This document shows, piece by piece, positions 8,182-16,981 of a DNA stretch of 36,600 nt. The translations under genes were made by a program, and so were the position numbers. Below the pieces are notes generated by a model, which did not search any database, was not told where the DNA came from, and worked only from the letters and a program-made list of their open reading frames with translations. The DNA is from Lachnospiraceae bacterium (GTDB lineage: Bacteria > Bacillota > Clostridia > Lachnospirales > Lachnospiraceae). Location of the stretch: contig SVEM01000018.1 in the NCBI GenBank assembly GCA_015057375.1, positions 1 to 36,600 on the forward strand, read 5' to 3'. Every line of letters starts with the position of its first letter. Position 1 is the first letter of the stretch.

Positions 8182-9297
8182 TTATTCACCCTCCTTTACA
8201 CTTGCTTTAGCTTTAGGCTTAATCTTCTTCCACATATCTGCAATCCAAGTTCTTACTACAGGTGCACTAAGTACAACAAGAGCAATAACTACGATAGCTT
8301 TATATGCAGGAAGCGCATCAGCCGGAACTCTAAATTTGTAAAGAGTTGTTGTAAGGAACTGAATAACATATGCTCCAAGAATTGAAGCTGTCATGTTAAA
8401 CTTACCACCACTAAGTGCGTTACCACCAAGAGCAACCGCAAGGATGGCATCCATTTCTATATCCTTTGCAACAACCGAATAGTTGATTGTTGACAAACGG
8501 CTTACCTTTATAAGTCCTGCAACTGCAACGCAGAGACCAAGAATTATAAATGAAAGCAATTTGATAAATGTAGGATTAAGACCGTTAAGTCTTGAAGACT
8601 TCTCGTTAATACCTACTGCCTGTGTGTATAATCCAAGGTTAGTAAACTTAAGTACAAGCATCATAACTATAACACATGCAAGTGCAATAAAGAATGGTGT
8701 AGGAATTGGATTTCCAGGTATGTAGTTACCAAAATATCCAAATGATGGCTCGCTTATGATAGGAAGCTCATTGTTATTAATCCAAGCAGCAATTGAACGT
8801 CCTGCTGTAAACAGAATAAGCGTAGCAACCATCGGCTGAATCTTAAAGTATGCAACAAGCACACCATTAAATGCACCAACTATCATTGAAACAACGCATG
8901 CTACGAGGAATGCAACAATTATAGGAGTAGCAAGCTCCTCAGGTCTTGATCCGGCATTACCGCAAAGAACTCTAAGGATAACACTACCTGCAATAGTAAT
9001 TGTTGCGCCGACACTGATGTCCTGTCCGCCCGAAGCAGCAGTAACAAGTGTCATACCAATAGCAAGAATTGCAAGCTCTGAACCGTAATCCAGAATAGTT
9101 ATAAGATTTCCTAACAATACAGGCTCACCTGATGATGTTGTATTAAATGTAATCTTAAAGAATGATGGGTCTGCAATAAGGTTAAATAATGCCAGTATAA
9201 GCAGCGCCATAACAGGTATAACTAACTGATTTCTGAATATTGATCCAAGAAATTCTGAAAAAGAACCCGCTTTCTTTACTTTTGTCTGTCCTGCCAT
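8182..9297 (-). CDS. ytfT: Sugar ABC transporter permease, YtfT-like
   Basis: 371 aa, polytopic BPD_transp_2 permease. Signature segments are LAILAIGMTLVTAASGGQDISVGATITIAGSV, VGAFNGVLVAYFKIQPMVATLILF and the EMDAILAVALGGNALSGGKFN loop, typical of YtfT/RbsC-type permeases. It is the partner of the downstream YjfF-like permease. Its ATG (9297) overlaps the TAA of the ATPase gene in a TAATG arrangement, so translation is coupled. The order binding protein - ATPase - permease - permease is that of the E. coli ytfQ-ytfR-ytfT-yjfF galactofuranose system. The substrate here is inferred, and arabinofuranose or a related furanose is plausible because GH43 genes flank it. Confidence 0.87.
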   Translation of the reverse strand: MAGQTKVKKAGSFSEFLGSIFRNQLVIPVMALLILALFNLIADPSFFKITFNTTSSGEPVLLGNLITILDYGSELAILAIGMTLVTAASGGQDISVGATITIAGSVILRVLCGNAGSRPEELATPIIVAFLVACVVSMIVGAFNGVLVAYFKIQPMVATLILFTAGRSIAAWINNNELPIISEPSFGYFGNYIPGNPIPTPFFIALACVIVMMLVLKFTNLGLYTQAVGINEKSSRLNGLNPTFIKLLSFIILGLCVAVAGLIKVSRLSTINYSVVAKDIEMDAILAVALGGNALSGGKFNMTASILGAYVIQFLTTTLYKFRVPADALPAYKAIVVIALVVLSAPVVRTWIADMWKKIKPKAKASVKEGE

Positions 9298-10808
9298 TAT
9301 CTACCACCTCCTGCAATAGTACTCATAATCATCTGCTGATTGAGATCATCGCCTGAAAGCTCTCCAACTACCTTACGGTCTCTCATGACAATAAGTCTTG
9401 AGCATGTACGAAGCATCTCATCAGTTTCTGAAGATATAAAGGTAATACTCATACCCTCTGAAGCAAGTTTAAGAACAAGCTTCTGAATATCAACCTTAGT
9501 TCCTACGTCAATACCTCTTGTAGGCTCATCAAGAATAAGATATTCCGGATGAGTAAGAAGCCATCTTGCAACGATAACCTTCTGCTGGTTACCACCGGAA
9601 AGAGACTTAATAGGTGTGTCTGCTGATGCAGTCTTAATATCAAGAAGCTTGATATACTCATCCGCAAACTTATAAGCCTGTGCTTTAGTAAATGGTTTGA
9701 AGAATCCCTTCATAACCTGTAAAGCTATAATAATATTCTCACGAACAGAAAGATCACCAATTATACCGTCAACCTTACGATCTTCAGGAAGGTATGCAAT
9801 ACCATGTTTCATAGCCTGAATAGGTTTTGATATGTTAACTGACTTTCCGTGCATTTTAACTTTTCCGTTCACAACCCTGTCAGCACCAAATATAGCTCTG
9901 ACACACTCGCTTCGTCCGGAACCGAGAAGTCCTGTAAATCCGTTAACTTCTCCTTTTTTAATATAGAAGTCAAAAGGTTTGATACCTGCATTACTTACAA
10001 GTCCTTCTGCTTCAAGAACAGGTTCAGCTCCCTTGTCATCATATACTTCAGCTTCACTTCTGATATCAGACATATCATCCATATCTTTACCGAGCATCTT
10101 TGATACAAGCTGAACTCTAGGAAGATTCTCTATCTCATACTCTCCTACAAGTTTTCCATCACGCAAAACTGTAATTTTATCACATACCTCATATACCTGA
10201 TCGAGGAAGTGTGTAACAAATATTATTCCTACGCCTCTCTTCTTAAGATCTCTCATAAGACCGAAGAGCTTCTCAACCTCATTTTCATCAAGTGATGAAG
10301 TCGGCTCATCAAGAATCAGAACTTTACAATCCATATCAACGGCTCTTGCAATAGCAACCATCTGCTGAACAGCAATAGAACAGCTTCCTAACTGTTGTGT
10401 TGCACTTGCAGGTATATCGAGCTGCTTAAGGATAGCATCTGCATCTGCATTCATCTTTTTCCAATTCTGAGCCATTTTTTTAGAACGCCCTATATACATA
10501 TTCTCAGCTACCGAAAGATTAGGACACAATGTAATCTCCTGGTAAACTGTACTAATTCCTATATCCTGTGCATCCTGAGGTGAACGAATAGAAACAGCAC
10601 TTTCATGTCCATCCATAAAAATATCGCCCTCATCTTTGCTATACACGCCTGTAAGCACCTTGATAAGAGTCGATTTACCTGCACCATTCTCTCCCATCAA
10701 AGCATGTATTTCACCTTTACACAATGTAAAATCTACATCCTGCAAAGCACGCACACCCGGAAAGGACTTGTGAATATGACGCATTTCTAATACAGCATTC
10801 TCTTTCAC
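9297..10808 (-). CDS. ytfR: Sugar ABC transporter ATPase with two nucleotide-binding domains, YtfR/RbsA-like
   Basis: 503 aa, cytoplasmic. Domain 1 has Walker A GENGAGKST (about 39-47), a degenerate signature CSIAVQQMVAIARA and Walker B VLILDEPTSSLDENE. Domain 2 has the degenerate Walker A GLLGSGRSE characteristic of RbsA/MglA/YtfR proteins, an intact signature LSGGNQQKVIVARWLL and LILDEPTRGIDVG. It powers the two downstream permeases. I place the start at the GTG 10808 (MKENAVLEMRHIHKSFPGV) because AAGGAG lies about 10 bases upstream and family alignment begins there. The frame stays open to 10856, but that extension runs through the terminator-like hairpin. ATP hydrolysis probably occurs mainly at one composite site, as is usual for this family. 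Confidence 0.9.
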   Translation of the reverse strand: MKENAVLEMRHIHKSFPGVRALQDVDFTLCKGEIHALMGENGAGKSTLIKVLTGVYSKDEGDIFMDGHESAVSIRSPQDAQDIGISTVYQEITLCPNLSVAENMYIGRSKKMAQNWKKMNADADAILKQLDIPASATQQLGSCSIAVQQMVAIARAVDMDCKVLILDEPTSSLDENEVEKLFGLMRDLKKRGVGIIFVTHFLDQVYEVCDKITVLRDGKLVGEYEIENLPRVQLVSKMLGKDMDDMSDIRSEAEVYDDKGAEPVLEAEGLVSNAGIKPFDFYIKKGEVNGFTGLLGSGRSECVRAIFGADRVVNGKVKMHGKSVNISKPIQAMKHGIAYLPEDRKVDGIIGDLSVRENIIIALQVMKGFFKPFTKAQAYKFADEYIKLLDIKTASADTPIKSLSGGNQQKVIVARWLLTHPEYLILDEPTRGIDVGTKVDIQKLVLKLASEGMSITFISSETDEMLRTCSRLIVMRDRKVVGELSGDDLNQQMIMSTIAGGGR

Positions 10809-10836
10809 AGCGCATTCACTCCTTATACTTTTTTCT

Positions 10837-10889
10837 GAAAAAAATGCGCGATGCATGCGTACGAATAATATTCACGCTGCACCGCGCAT
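10837..10889 (-). terminator. Intercistronic terminator/attenuator between binding protein and ABC genes
   Basis: On the minus strand ATGCGCG...CGCGCAT (10844-10850 with 10883-10889) forms perfect 7-bp outer arms. An inner TGCATGCGT / ACGCTGCA pairing gives a long, nearly continuous stem with an AT-rich loop, and TTTTTT (10838-10843) follows immediately. Its place, after the binding-protein gene and before the ATPase gene, fits a leaky terminator that gives excess binding protein over transporter. Confidence 0.8.
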
Positions 10890-10924
10890 CTGTAAATCAA
10901 ATAATATATTACACTATATTAAGA

Positions 10925-11962
10925 TTAGATTCCGTAAGCGTCTACATCTTCCTGTGTAATTGTAGCTGCATCGAATCCCTTCTCATCCATGATGATTGTC
11001 TTCTCTGCGATTGTCTCACCAGCTTCAAGCTTCTTGATGATATCATCAATGTAGTCAGCCTGGAATGGGTTACACTGTCCGTCATAGTTCCATTTTCCTG
11101 CAAGAACGTTCTCAAGAGCGAACTTGTTGCAGTCAAATCCCATGATCCAAACATCACCGTCAACACCGTATGAGATACCAGCCTTGTCAAGAGCTGCACA
11201 AGCACCCTTAGCCATATCATCGTTCTCAGCGTAAACTACGTTGAACTCATCACCAGCATCGATAACTGCCTGAACGATCTGCTGAGCTTTCTCTGCATTC
11301 CATTCAGCTGTCTGCTGCTCAACGATATCTAAGCTACCAGCTTCTTTTGCAGCGTCAAGAGCTCCTGAACGTCCGATCTGAGCTGCTGATCCCATAACAC
11401 CCTGGATATGAACAACCTTAAGGTCGTCTTTACCCTGTGCTAATAACCAATCAACTGCCTGCTGTCCTTCTTTAGCCATATCTGATACGATTGAAGCTTC
11501 ATAGAGGCTCTCATCAGCATCGATTGTACGGTCGAAAAGGATAACTTTGATACCAGCGTCTTTAGCGCTCTGAAGAGTTGAATCCCAACCAGCAACGTCA
11601 GCTGCTGAAAGAAGGAGATAATCAACACCGTCAGTGATGAACTTCTGAGCTGCTGTAATCTGCTCATCGTTCTTTAAGCTGTATGCAAATGATGCATCAT
11701 AACCGTTCTCTTTTGTGAACTTAGCCTGAAGGTCATTTACGTTAGCTGTACGATAACCTGACTCGTTAGGGTCATTGTTGATAATACCAACTTTGATAAG
11801 CTCATCTGTTGGCTCATCTGCTGGCTCATCTACTGTCTCGTCTGCTGGAGCGTCTGCTACTGGTGCCTCTGTTGGATCTGCTGCTGGCTCTTTGCCACCA
11901 CAAGCTGTAAGTGCAAGAACCATTGTTGCTGCCATAATGGCTGCTAAAATCTTCTTTTTCAT
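10925..11962 (-). CDS. ytfQ: Sugar-binding lipoprotein of ABC transporter, YtfQ-like
   Basis: 345 aa. A lipoprotein signal ends at the lipobox LTAC (Cys21), followed by an acidic Ala/Pro/Glu/Asp linker (about 24-50), so it is anchored outside the membrane. The mature part is a periplasmic-binding-protein type I fold: KVGIINNDPNESGYRTANVN, ITDGVDYLLLSAADVAGW, VILFDRTIDADESLY and VYAENDDMAKGA. DRTIDADESLY and the SGYR start closely resemble E. coli YtfQ, which binds galactofuranose. GGGAGG before the ATG at 11962 sets the start. It is the first gene of the transporter operon and lies just downstream of the regulator gene. The ligand is not proven; a furanose released by the GH43 enzymes is the most economical guess. 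Confidence 0.88.
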   Translation of the reverse strand: MKKKILAAIMAATMVLALTACGGKEPAADPTEAPVADAPADETVDEPADEPTDELIKVGIINNDPNESGYRTANVNDLQAKFTKENGYDASFAYSLKNDEQITAAQKFITDGVDYLLLSAADVAGWDSTLQSAKDAGIKVILFDRTIDADESLYEASIVSDMAKEGQQAVDWLLAQGKDDLKVVHIQGVMGSAAQIGRSGALDAAKEAGSLDIVEQQTAEWNAEKAQQIVQAVIDAGDEFNVVYAENDDMAKGACAALDKAGISYGVDGDVWIMGFDCNKFALENVLAGKWNYDGQCNPFQADYIDDIIKKLEAGETIAEKTIIMDEKGFDAATITQEDVDAYGI

Positions 11963-12065
11963 TATGTTCCTCCCATAAATATATAGTTTTTCAAAGAACA
12001 AATCTCTGATAACGATATCTTATAACCCTTTTATCAATATTTCCATTAATAATAATTAAATAATG

Positions 12066-12130
12066 GTTAATTTTTTTATTTGAATAGCAAGATAGTTAAT
12101 TTTTTTATTATTCTGTTTTGTTTTTTTATT
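12066..12130 (-). promoter_or_regulatory. Three T-rich direct repeats before the binding-protein gene (candidate operators)
   Basis: GTTAATTTTTTTATT occurs twice exactly (12066-12080 and 12095-12109, 29 bases apart). A third variant, TTTTGTTTTTTTATT, is at 12116-12130, 21 bases further on. They lie about 100-170 bases upstream of the binding-protein start. Direct repeats at such spacing are what AraC-family dimers use, and the AraC-type regulator is the next gene upstream. Operator function is inference. A possible -35 TTGATA (12032-12037, minus strand) lies downstream of the repeats, but I cannot pair it with a convincing -10. Confidence 0.5.
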
Positions 12131-12191
12131 ATCAGCATTGTCTTTCTGCATTAAAAATGTCAATTCATGCAAAAAATGTTTAATAATTCAC

Positions 12192-13775
12192 TTATGCATG
12201 TCCTCTGTACTGTGTAGGTGTCATACCTTGTGTCTTCTTAAACAGATATGAGAAATAATGCGGATCTTTATATCCGACTTCAACACTTATCTCGCTGCTT
12301 CGCTTTGTCGTATAACGCAGAAGTTCCTTTGCCTTGTTCATTCTGTAATCGGTAAGATATTTTATAAATGTCTTTCCGGTCTGCTGCCTGAATATCATAC
12401 TTAAATGATTTGGTGAGAAGTTAACATGAGACGCAAGAATACTGAGCGATAACTTCTCATCAGCATAAAGCTGCTCAATATACCTTACAGCTTCATTTAC
12501 TACTTCCTCATATTTACTCTGAGATGCAAACTCTCTGAGTTCCATCGCCTTTTTCATTATCTTTGTAATGTATTTTATCGCACCCTCTACAGACTCTCCG
12601 GCTTCAACATGAGCTTCAGGCGGATCAATCTCGTCCTTTGGTATATGAAGATTGTCAAGGAAAGAGCAGACCATAATATATATATCAACTACATAATACT
12701 GTCTTAATGCTATTATACTAAGCGCATCATTTCCGATAGTCTTCATTATACCGGAGACAAAATCATCTATACCCTCTAATTCTCCTATCTTTAAAAACTC
12801 CGTCATTTTATCCCGGTCTATGCTCTTTACATCACAATGCCCCATGTCCGGCAACACATCTGTACAGGCATATTCAGAGATTACATCCGTACGTTCACCA
12901 AGAATCTGCTTCCTGCCTGATAAATAGCTTCTGGTATATGCTCTGACAGCTTCTTCATAGATATCAGCCATCTTACTTAACCTTTTTACTCCATTTCCGA
13001 CACCGCCATAATAACTGACATTATCATTATCTTCAAAAAGGAGTTTTATCCTGTCAATAAATTCAGACTGCAAAACATTAAGTTCTTCTTCCGTGTCAGC
13101 CTTAAATATATATGCCTTACCTTCAAGTCCAAGATCAAATGCTATCACACCATCCATGTTGTCTAATTCATCTAACTCGCTGGCATATGCTCTTTTATCA
13201 TGCCTATCCTTAATATTAATAAGCAACAATCCGTACCAGACAGCAGAAAGATCTATCTCAATGGCATTTGCCCTGTCAAGCAAATCCTCGACAGGAACTG
13301 CCGTTGTCACAATATCGGTAAATAGCTTGTATTTTTCCATCAACGTATTTTGCCGTACAACATCAATATACTTTTGCTCGATATCAATTCTCTTCTGCTT
13401 ATGCGATAACTTTTCACTCACATTACGAAGTATCTCAGACAGTTCTTTTGCACTTATATTGTTTGAGATATAATCTGTCACACCTGCTTTAAAACAGGCT
13501 GCCGCTTCTTCTAGTTTCTTTGCATCGGTAACCAATATAATCTCTGTATCAAAGAGTTCTTTCTTCACAAGCCGGCTCAAAGATATACCACTCATATACG
13601 GCATGTTATATTCTGCAATTATAATATCGGGCTTTGACCTTAATATCTTAGGATACGCCACTTCACCGTCAGAAGTTTCAAATATTATTTCACAGTTGTA
13701 ATTTCTCCAATCCACAAGATTGTGAATATAATTACGCATACCATTTTCTTTGCCGACAATGCATACTTTAAGCAT
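12192..13775 (-). CDS. AraC-type response regulator (YesN-like) with degenerate receiver domain
   Basis: 527 aa. Residues 1-120 have the receiver fold, but the phosphoacceptor position is Glu55 (SKPDIIIAEYNMP, where families have D-x-N-M-P). The acidic pocket DDE is changed to GKE (CIVGKENGM), and the conserved Lys near 105 appears to be Asn (DYISNNIS). Only the Thr (ILVTDA) remains. A coiled linker and a middle domain with degenerate GGDEF-like features (about 150-290, YYGGVGNGVKRLSKM) follow, as in YesN regulators. The last 100 residues are a double HTH AraC domain (LSILASHVNFSPNHLSMIFRQQTGKTF, then PHYFSYLFKKTQGMTPTQYRGH). It likely controls the adjacent transporter. No sensor kinase is encoded nearby. 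It starts 6 bases after the stop of the 151-aa gene, so the two are co-transcribed. Confidence 0.88.
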   Translation of the reverse strand: MLKVCIVGKENGMRNYIHNLVDWRNYNCEIIFETSDGEVAYPKILRSKPDIIIAEYNMPYMSGISLSRLVKKELFDTEIILVTDAKKLEEAAACFKAGVTDYISNNISAKELSEILRNVSEKLSHKQKRIDIEQKYIDVVRQNTLMEKYKLFTDIVTTAVPVEDLLDRANAIEIDLSAVWYGLLLINIKDRHDKRAYASELDELDNMDGVIAFDLGLEGKAYIFKADTEEELNVLQSEFIDRIKLLFEDNDNVSYYGGVGNGVKRLSKMADIYEEAVRAYTRSYLSGRKQILGERTDVISEYACTDVLPDMGHCDVKSIDRDKMTEFLKIGELEGIDDFVSGIMKTIGNDALSIIALRQYYVVDIYIMVCSFLDNLHIPKDEIDPPEAHVEAGESVEGAIKYITKIMKKAMELREFASQSKYEEVVNEAVRYIEQLYADEKLSLSILASHVNFSPNHLSMIFRQQTGKTFIKYLTDYRMNKAKELLRYTTKRSSEISVEVGYKDPHYFSYLFKKTQGMTPTQYRGHA

Positions 13776-13781
13776 ATGTTT

Positions 13782-14237
13782 TTATTCCTTTCTTGGTACA
13801 GGCATTCCCAAAAATGTAGAATTAAATCCTTTGTTAATCTCTGTATAGGTTGAACAGCCGAGTGTAGTACAATTAAATGCTTCTCCCCACACTCTTGCAA
13901 CACTTTCCGCAAAATCCACAGCATGTTCCCTGCCACTCTCAACTATGCCGGGAAGTACGTATGACACCATATAAATATTCACAGGCATTATCTTGCGTTT
14001 ATTAGGAAGTTTGCCTTTTTTCGCAAGAGCTTCTTTTGCAGCTTCAACGAAATCAACTGCCGCTTTATTAACAGCATCCGTTGTTTCTCCCTGATACTCA
14101 TCTATACTGTCAAGGTACTTTTTAAATATCGGCATATATTCCGCACAGAACTCCTCTGTTGCTTTTTTATATTTCTTTGCAGTAAATAAATTAGTGTAAT
14201 ACTTCATCTCTGCAAACATATTTTTCATATCGCCCAT
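13782..14237 (-). CDS. Unknown 151-aa cytoplasmic protein upstream of the AraC regulator
   Basis: I do not recognise the family. The ATG at 14237 follows GAGGGGG with a 5-base gap; the open frame upstream lacks a ribosome site. The protein has no signal peptide or membrane segment. It is helical in character: MFAEMKYYTNLFTAKKYKKA and VDFVEAAKEALAKKGKLP suggest amphipathic helices. A conserved-looking stretch follows with VNIYMVSYVLPGIVESGREHA, AFNCTTLGCSTYTEINKGFN (two cysteines six residues apart would merit a look) and a short basic end. It shares a transcript with the pseudo-receiver regulator and has a good promoter overlapping the clpB stop codon. A role tied to that regulator is possible but unproven. 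Confidence 0.75.
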   Translation of the reverse strand: MGDMKNMFAEMKYYTNLFTAKKYKKATEEFCAEYMPIFKKYLDSIDEYQGETTDAVNKAAVDFVEAAKEALAKKGKLPNKRKIMPVNIYMVSYVLPGIVESGREHAVDFAESVARVWGEAFNCTTLGCSTYTEINKGFNSTFLGMPVPRKE

Positions 14238-14268
14238 GGCAACCCCCTCTTTTAGTGTTCTGATTATA

Positions 14269-14297
14269 ATTATCATTTGAAAATGAGGTTTTGTCAA
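14269..14297 (-). promoter_or_regulatory. Promoter of the 151-aa gene and regulator, inside the clpB 3' end
   Basis: On the minus strand a perfect TTGACA (14292-14297) and GATAAT (14269-14274) are 17 bases apart, 32 bases before the start codon. The TGA inside TTGACA is the clpB stop codon. Confidence 0.75.
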
Positions 14298-16867
14298 CCG
14301 ATAACAAATCCGTTTTCCGCTTTATCTATCGTAATAACATCGCCCTGGTGTATATCGCCTTCAAGTATTTTTCTGGCAAGAAGTGTCTCGATATTTTTCT
14401 GCATAAATCGTTTCAGCGGTCTTGCACCATATACCGGATCATACGCTGTATCAGCTATATACTGTTTTGCTTCTTTTGTCAGCACAAATGATATTTCTTT
14501 ATCAGAAAGACGCTTGTTTATATCCGCTGCCACAAGCGAAATGATATCCTCAATATTTGCTTTGGTCAGAGGTTTAAACATAATTATCTCATCAAGTCTG
14601 TTTATAAACTCCGGTCGGAACGATGCCTTTAACAGGTCATTAACACGGTTCTCACATTCTTCTGAAATGCTGCCGTCCTCGTTTATTCCGGACAACAGAT
14701 ATTCCGAACCTAAATTTGACGTCATTATAAGAATCGTATTTTTGAAATCAACGGTTCTTCCCTGCGAATCCGTTATACGTCCGTCATCAAGTATCTGCAG
14801 CATGATGTTAAATACATCCGGATGCGCTTTCTCAACCTCATCAAACAAAACTACGGAATATGGTTTTCTGCGTACTGCTTCAGTAAGCTGTCCGCCTTCG
14901 TCATAACCTACATATCCCGGAGGCGCTCCGATAAGCCTTGACACCGAGAATTTCTCCATGTATTCACTCATGTCTATCCTTACCATATTTTGCTCATTAT
15001 CAAACAGACATTCAGCAAGACTTTTTGAAAGTTCGGTTTTTCCAACTCCGGTAGGCCCAAGGAAAAGAAATGAACCTATAGGTTTTTTCGGATCTTTTAT
15101 TCCCGCTTTTGAACGAAGTATTGCTTCTGTCACTCTGTTTACCGCATCATCCTGCCCCATGACTCTTGTGTGAAGTTCTGTATCAAGGTTAAGTATTTTA
15201 TTTCTTTCACCTTCCGTGAGCTTTGTTACAGGAATACCTGTCCATCTTGATATGATGGCTGCTATCTCTTCCTCGGTAACACTTTCTTTCACAAGAGAAG
15301 ATTCCGTATTTTCATTCTGCTCAGCTTCTAAAAGCTGACGGTCAAGTTCAGGTATGATTCCATACTGCAGTTTAGCTGCAGTATCATAATCTGATTCTCT
15401 CTTGGCAACTTCAAGTTCTTTTTTCTTCTGTTCAAGTTCTTCCTTTATTTTACTTGTTTTATTTACAGCATCCTTAGCAATATCCCATTCAGACTTAAGT
15501 CCCGTAAATTCTTCCCTGAGCTCAGCAAGTTCTTCCCTGAGCGCTTGAAGCCTCTCTTTACTCAGGTTATCCTCCTCGGCAGATAATGCCGTCTCTTCTA
15601 TCTCAAGCTGTGTTATACGACGCATAAGATCATCAAGCTCCTGCGGCATGGAATCAAGCTCCGTCTTTATCATCGCGCAGGCTTCATCCACAAGGTCAAT
15701 TGCCTTATCCGGAAGAAATCTGTCACTTATATATCTGTCCGACAATACTGCTGCCGACACAAGCGCATTATCAGATATCTTAACTCCGTGAAATACTTCA
15801 TATCTTTCCTTAAGACCTCTGAGTATAGATATTGCATCATTTACTGTCGGTTCATCTACCATTACAGGCTGAAATCTTCTTTCAAGCGCCGCATCCTTTT
15901 CTATATACTGTCTGTATTCATTCAGTGTGGTTGCACCAATACAGTGAAGTTCACCTCTTGCAAGCATAGGTTTGAGCATGTTGCCGGCATCCATCGCTCC
16001 GTCAGTTTTTCCCGCACCAACGATTGTATGGAGTTCATCTATAAATAAAATTATCTCTCCATTACTGTTCTTTACTTCCGTAAGAACAGCCTTAAGTCTT
16101 TCTTCAAATTCTCCGCGATACTTTGCACCGGCTACAAGCGAACCCATATCAAGTGCAAATAATTTTTTATTCTTAAGTCCGTCAGGCACATCTCCCCTTA
16201 CTATCCTTTGAGCAAGCCCTTCAACAGCTGCTGTTTTACCCACTCCCGGTTCTCCTATAAGCACCGGATTATTTTTTGTTTTTCTGGAAAGGATTCTGAT
16301 AACATTTCTTATCTCGTCATCTCTGCCGATTACCGGATCAAGTTTCTGTGCCCTCGCACGTTCCACAAGGTCATATCCATATTTATTGAGTACGTCGTAT
16401 GTGTCTTCCGGACTGTCGGTATCAACCGTTCTGCTTCCTCTCACATCTGCAAGTACTGACAAAAATGCATCTCTTGTAATGCCGAATTCTTTAAGTATTC
16501 CTTTAAGTTCCTTATCAGCATATTTAATAAGACTGAGAAAAATATGCTCAACCGAAACATATGAATCTTTCATCTGTCCCGCTTCATCTTCTGCATGAAC
16601 AAGCACATCATTAAGCTCTCTTCCAACATACGGCTCACCGCCGGATACTTTTGGTCTTTTTCTAAGCAGACCTTCAACCTGTGCATTAAGAACTTCCGGC
16701 TGTATATCCATCTTTTTAAGCAGGTTTACAATAAGACTTTCATCAAGTGTAAGAAGTGCATTAAGAAGATGCGCCGGAATAAGTTCCTGGTTGTTATACT
16801 CACGGGCAATCTCAGTACACAAATTAACGGATTCCATGGATTTCTTTGTAAATTTGTTTATATTCAT
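14294..16867 (-). CDS. clpB: ClpB-type AAA+ disaggregase
   Basis: 857 aa, the usual ClpB length. Order of domains: Clp N domain with two repeats (about 1-145); first ATPase with Walker A GEPGVGKT, Walker B FIDELHTI and [11 protein letters not shown]; the long coiled-coil middle domain (about 400-525) that separates ClpB from ClpA/ClpC; second ATPase with [23 protein letters not shown] and ARPLKRFMQ. It threads aggregated proteins through a hexameric pore in cooperation with DnaK; I see no ClpP-docking IGF loop. AAAAGGAG is 8 bases before the ATG at 16867; the GTG at 16876 sits within that ribosome site. No CIRCE inverted repeat is present upstream. It follows a terminator after leuS and has its own weak promoter. 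Confidence 0.93.
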   Translation of the reverse strand: MNINKFTKKSMESVNLCTEIAREYNNQELIPAHLLNALLTLDESLIVNLLKKMDIQPEVLNAQVEGLLRKRPKVSGGEPYVGRELNDVLVHAEDEAGQMKDSYVSVEHIFLSLIKYADKELKGILKEFGITRDAFLSVLADVRGSRTVDTDSPEDTYDVLNKYGYDLVERARAQKLDPVIGRDDEIRNVIRILSRKTKNNPVLIGEPGVGKTAAVEGLAQRIVRGDVPDGLKNKKLFALDMGSLVAGAKYRGEFEERLKAVLTEVKNSNGEIILFIDELHTIVGAGKTDGAMDAGNMLKPMLARGELHCIGATTLNEYRQYIEKDAALERRFQPVMVDEPTVNDAISILRGLKERYEVFHGVKISDNALVSAAVLSDRYISDRFLPDKAIDLVDEACAMIKTELDSMPQELDDLMRRITQLEIEETALSAEEDNLSKERLQALREELAELREEFTGLKSEWDIAKDAVNKTSKIKEELEQKKKELEVAKRESDYDTAAKLQYGIIPELDRQLLEAEQNENTESSLVKESVTEEEIAAIISRWTGIPVTKLTEGERNKILNLDTELHTRVMGQDDAVNRVTEAILRSKAGIKDPKKPIGSFLFLGPTGVGKTELSKSLAECLFDNEQNMVRIDMSEYMEKFSVSRLIGAPPGYVGYDEGGQLTEAVRRKPYSVVLFDEVEKAHPDVFNIMLQILDDGRITDSQGRTVDFKNTILIMTSNLGSEYLLSGINEDGSISEECENRVNDLLKASFRPEFINRLDEIIMFKPLTKANIEDIISLVAADINKRLSDKEISFVLTKEAKQYIADTAYDPVYGARPLKRFMQKNIETLLARKILEGDIHQGDVITIDKAENGFVIG

Positions 16868-16901
16868 ATACACCACTCCTTTTGATATATCTGTTTTATA
16901 T

Positions 16902-16931
16902 GTTATATGCCGACTATAACACTATATGCAA
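16902..16931 (-). promoter_or_regulatory. Probable clpB promoter
   Basis: On the minus strand TTGCAT (16926-16931) and TATAAC (16902-16907) are 18 bases apart, between the leuS terminator and the clpB start. A second possible extended -10 (TGTTATAGT, 16913-16921) overlaps it. No CIRCE element was found. Confidence 0.45.
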
Positions 16932-16968
16932 AAAAATGCAACCATTATTTAATATGGCTGCATTTTTT
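16931..16968. terminator. Terminator after leuS
   Basis: ATGCA-A-CCAT (16936-16945) pairs with ATGG-C-TGCAT (16954-16963), giving a 9-bp stem with one mismatch and an AT-rich loop. Runs of six T on the minus exit and six on the plus side mean it could work in either direction. Its natural job is to end the ldt-leuS transcript. Confidence 0.85.
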
Positions 16969-16981
16969 ATATATATGCTTT

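Noticed and set aside
13093-13473. 126-aa plus-strand frame inside the AraC regulator
   Set aside because: Shadow of the regulator coding frame; no ribosome site.
14277-14906. 209-aa plus-strand frame inside clpB
   Set aside because: Antisense to the strongly conserved second ATPase domain of ClpB; Ser/Ile-rich composition typical of a shadow frame.
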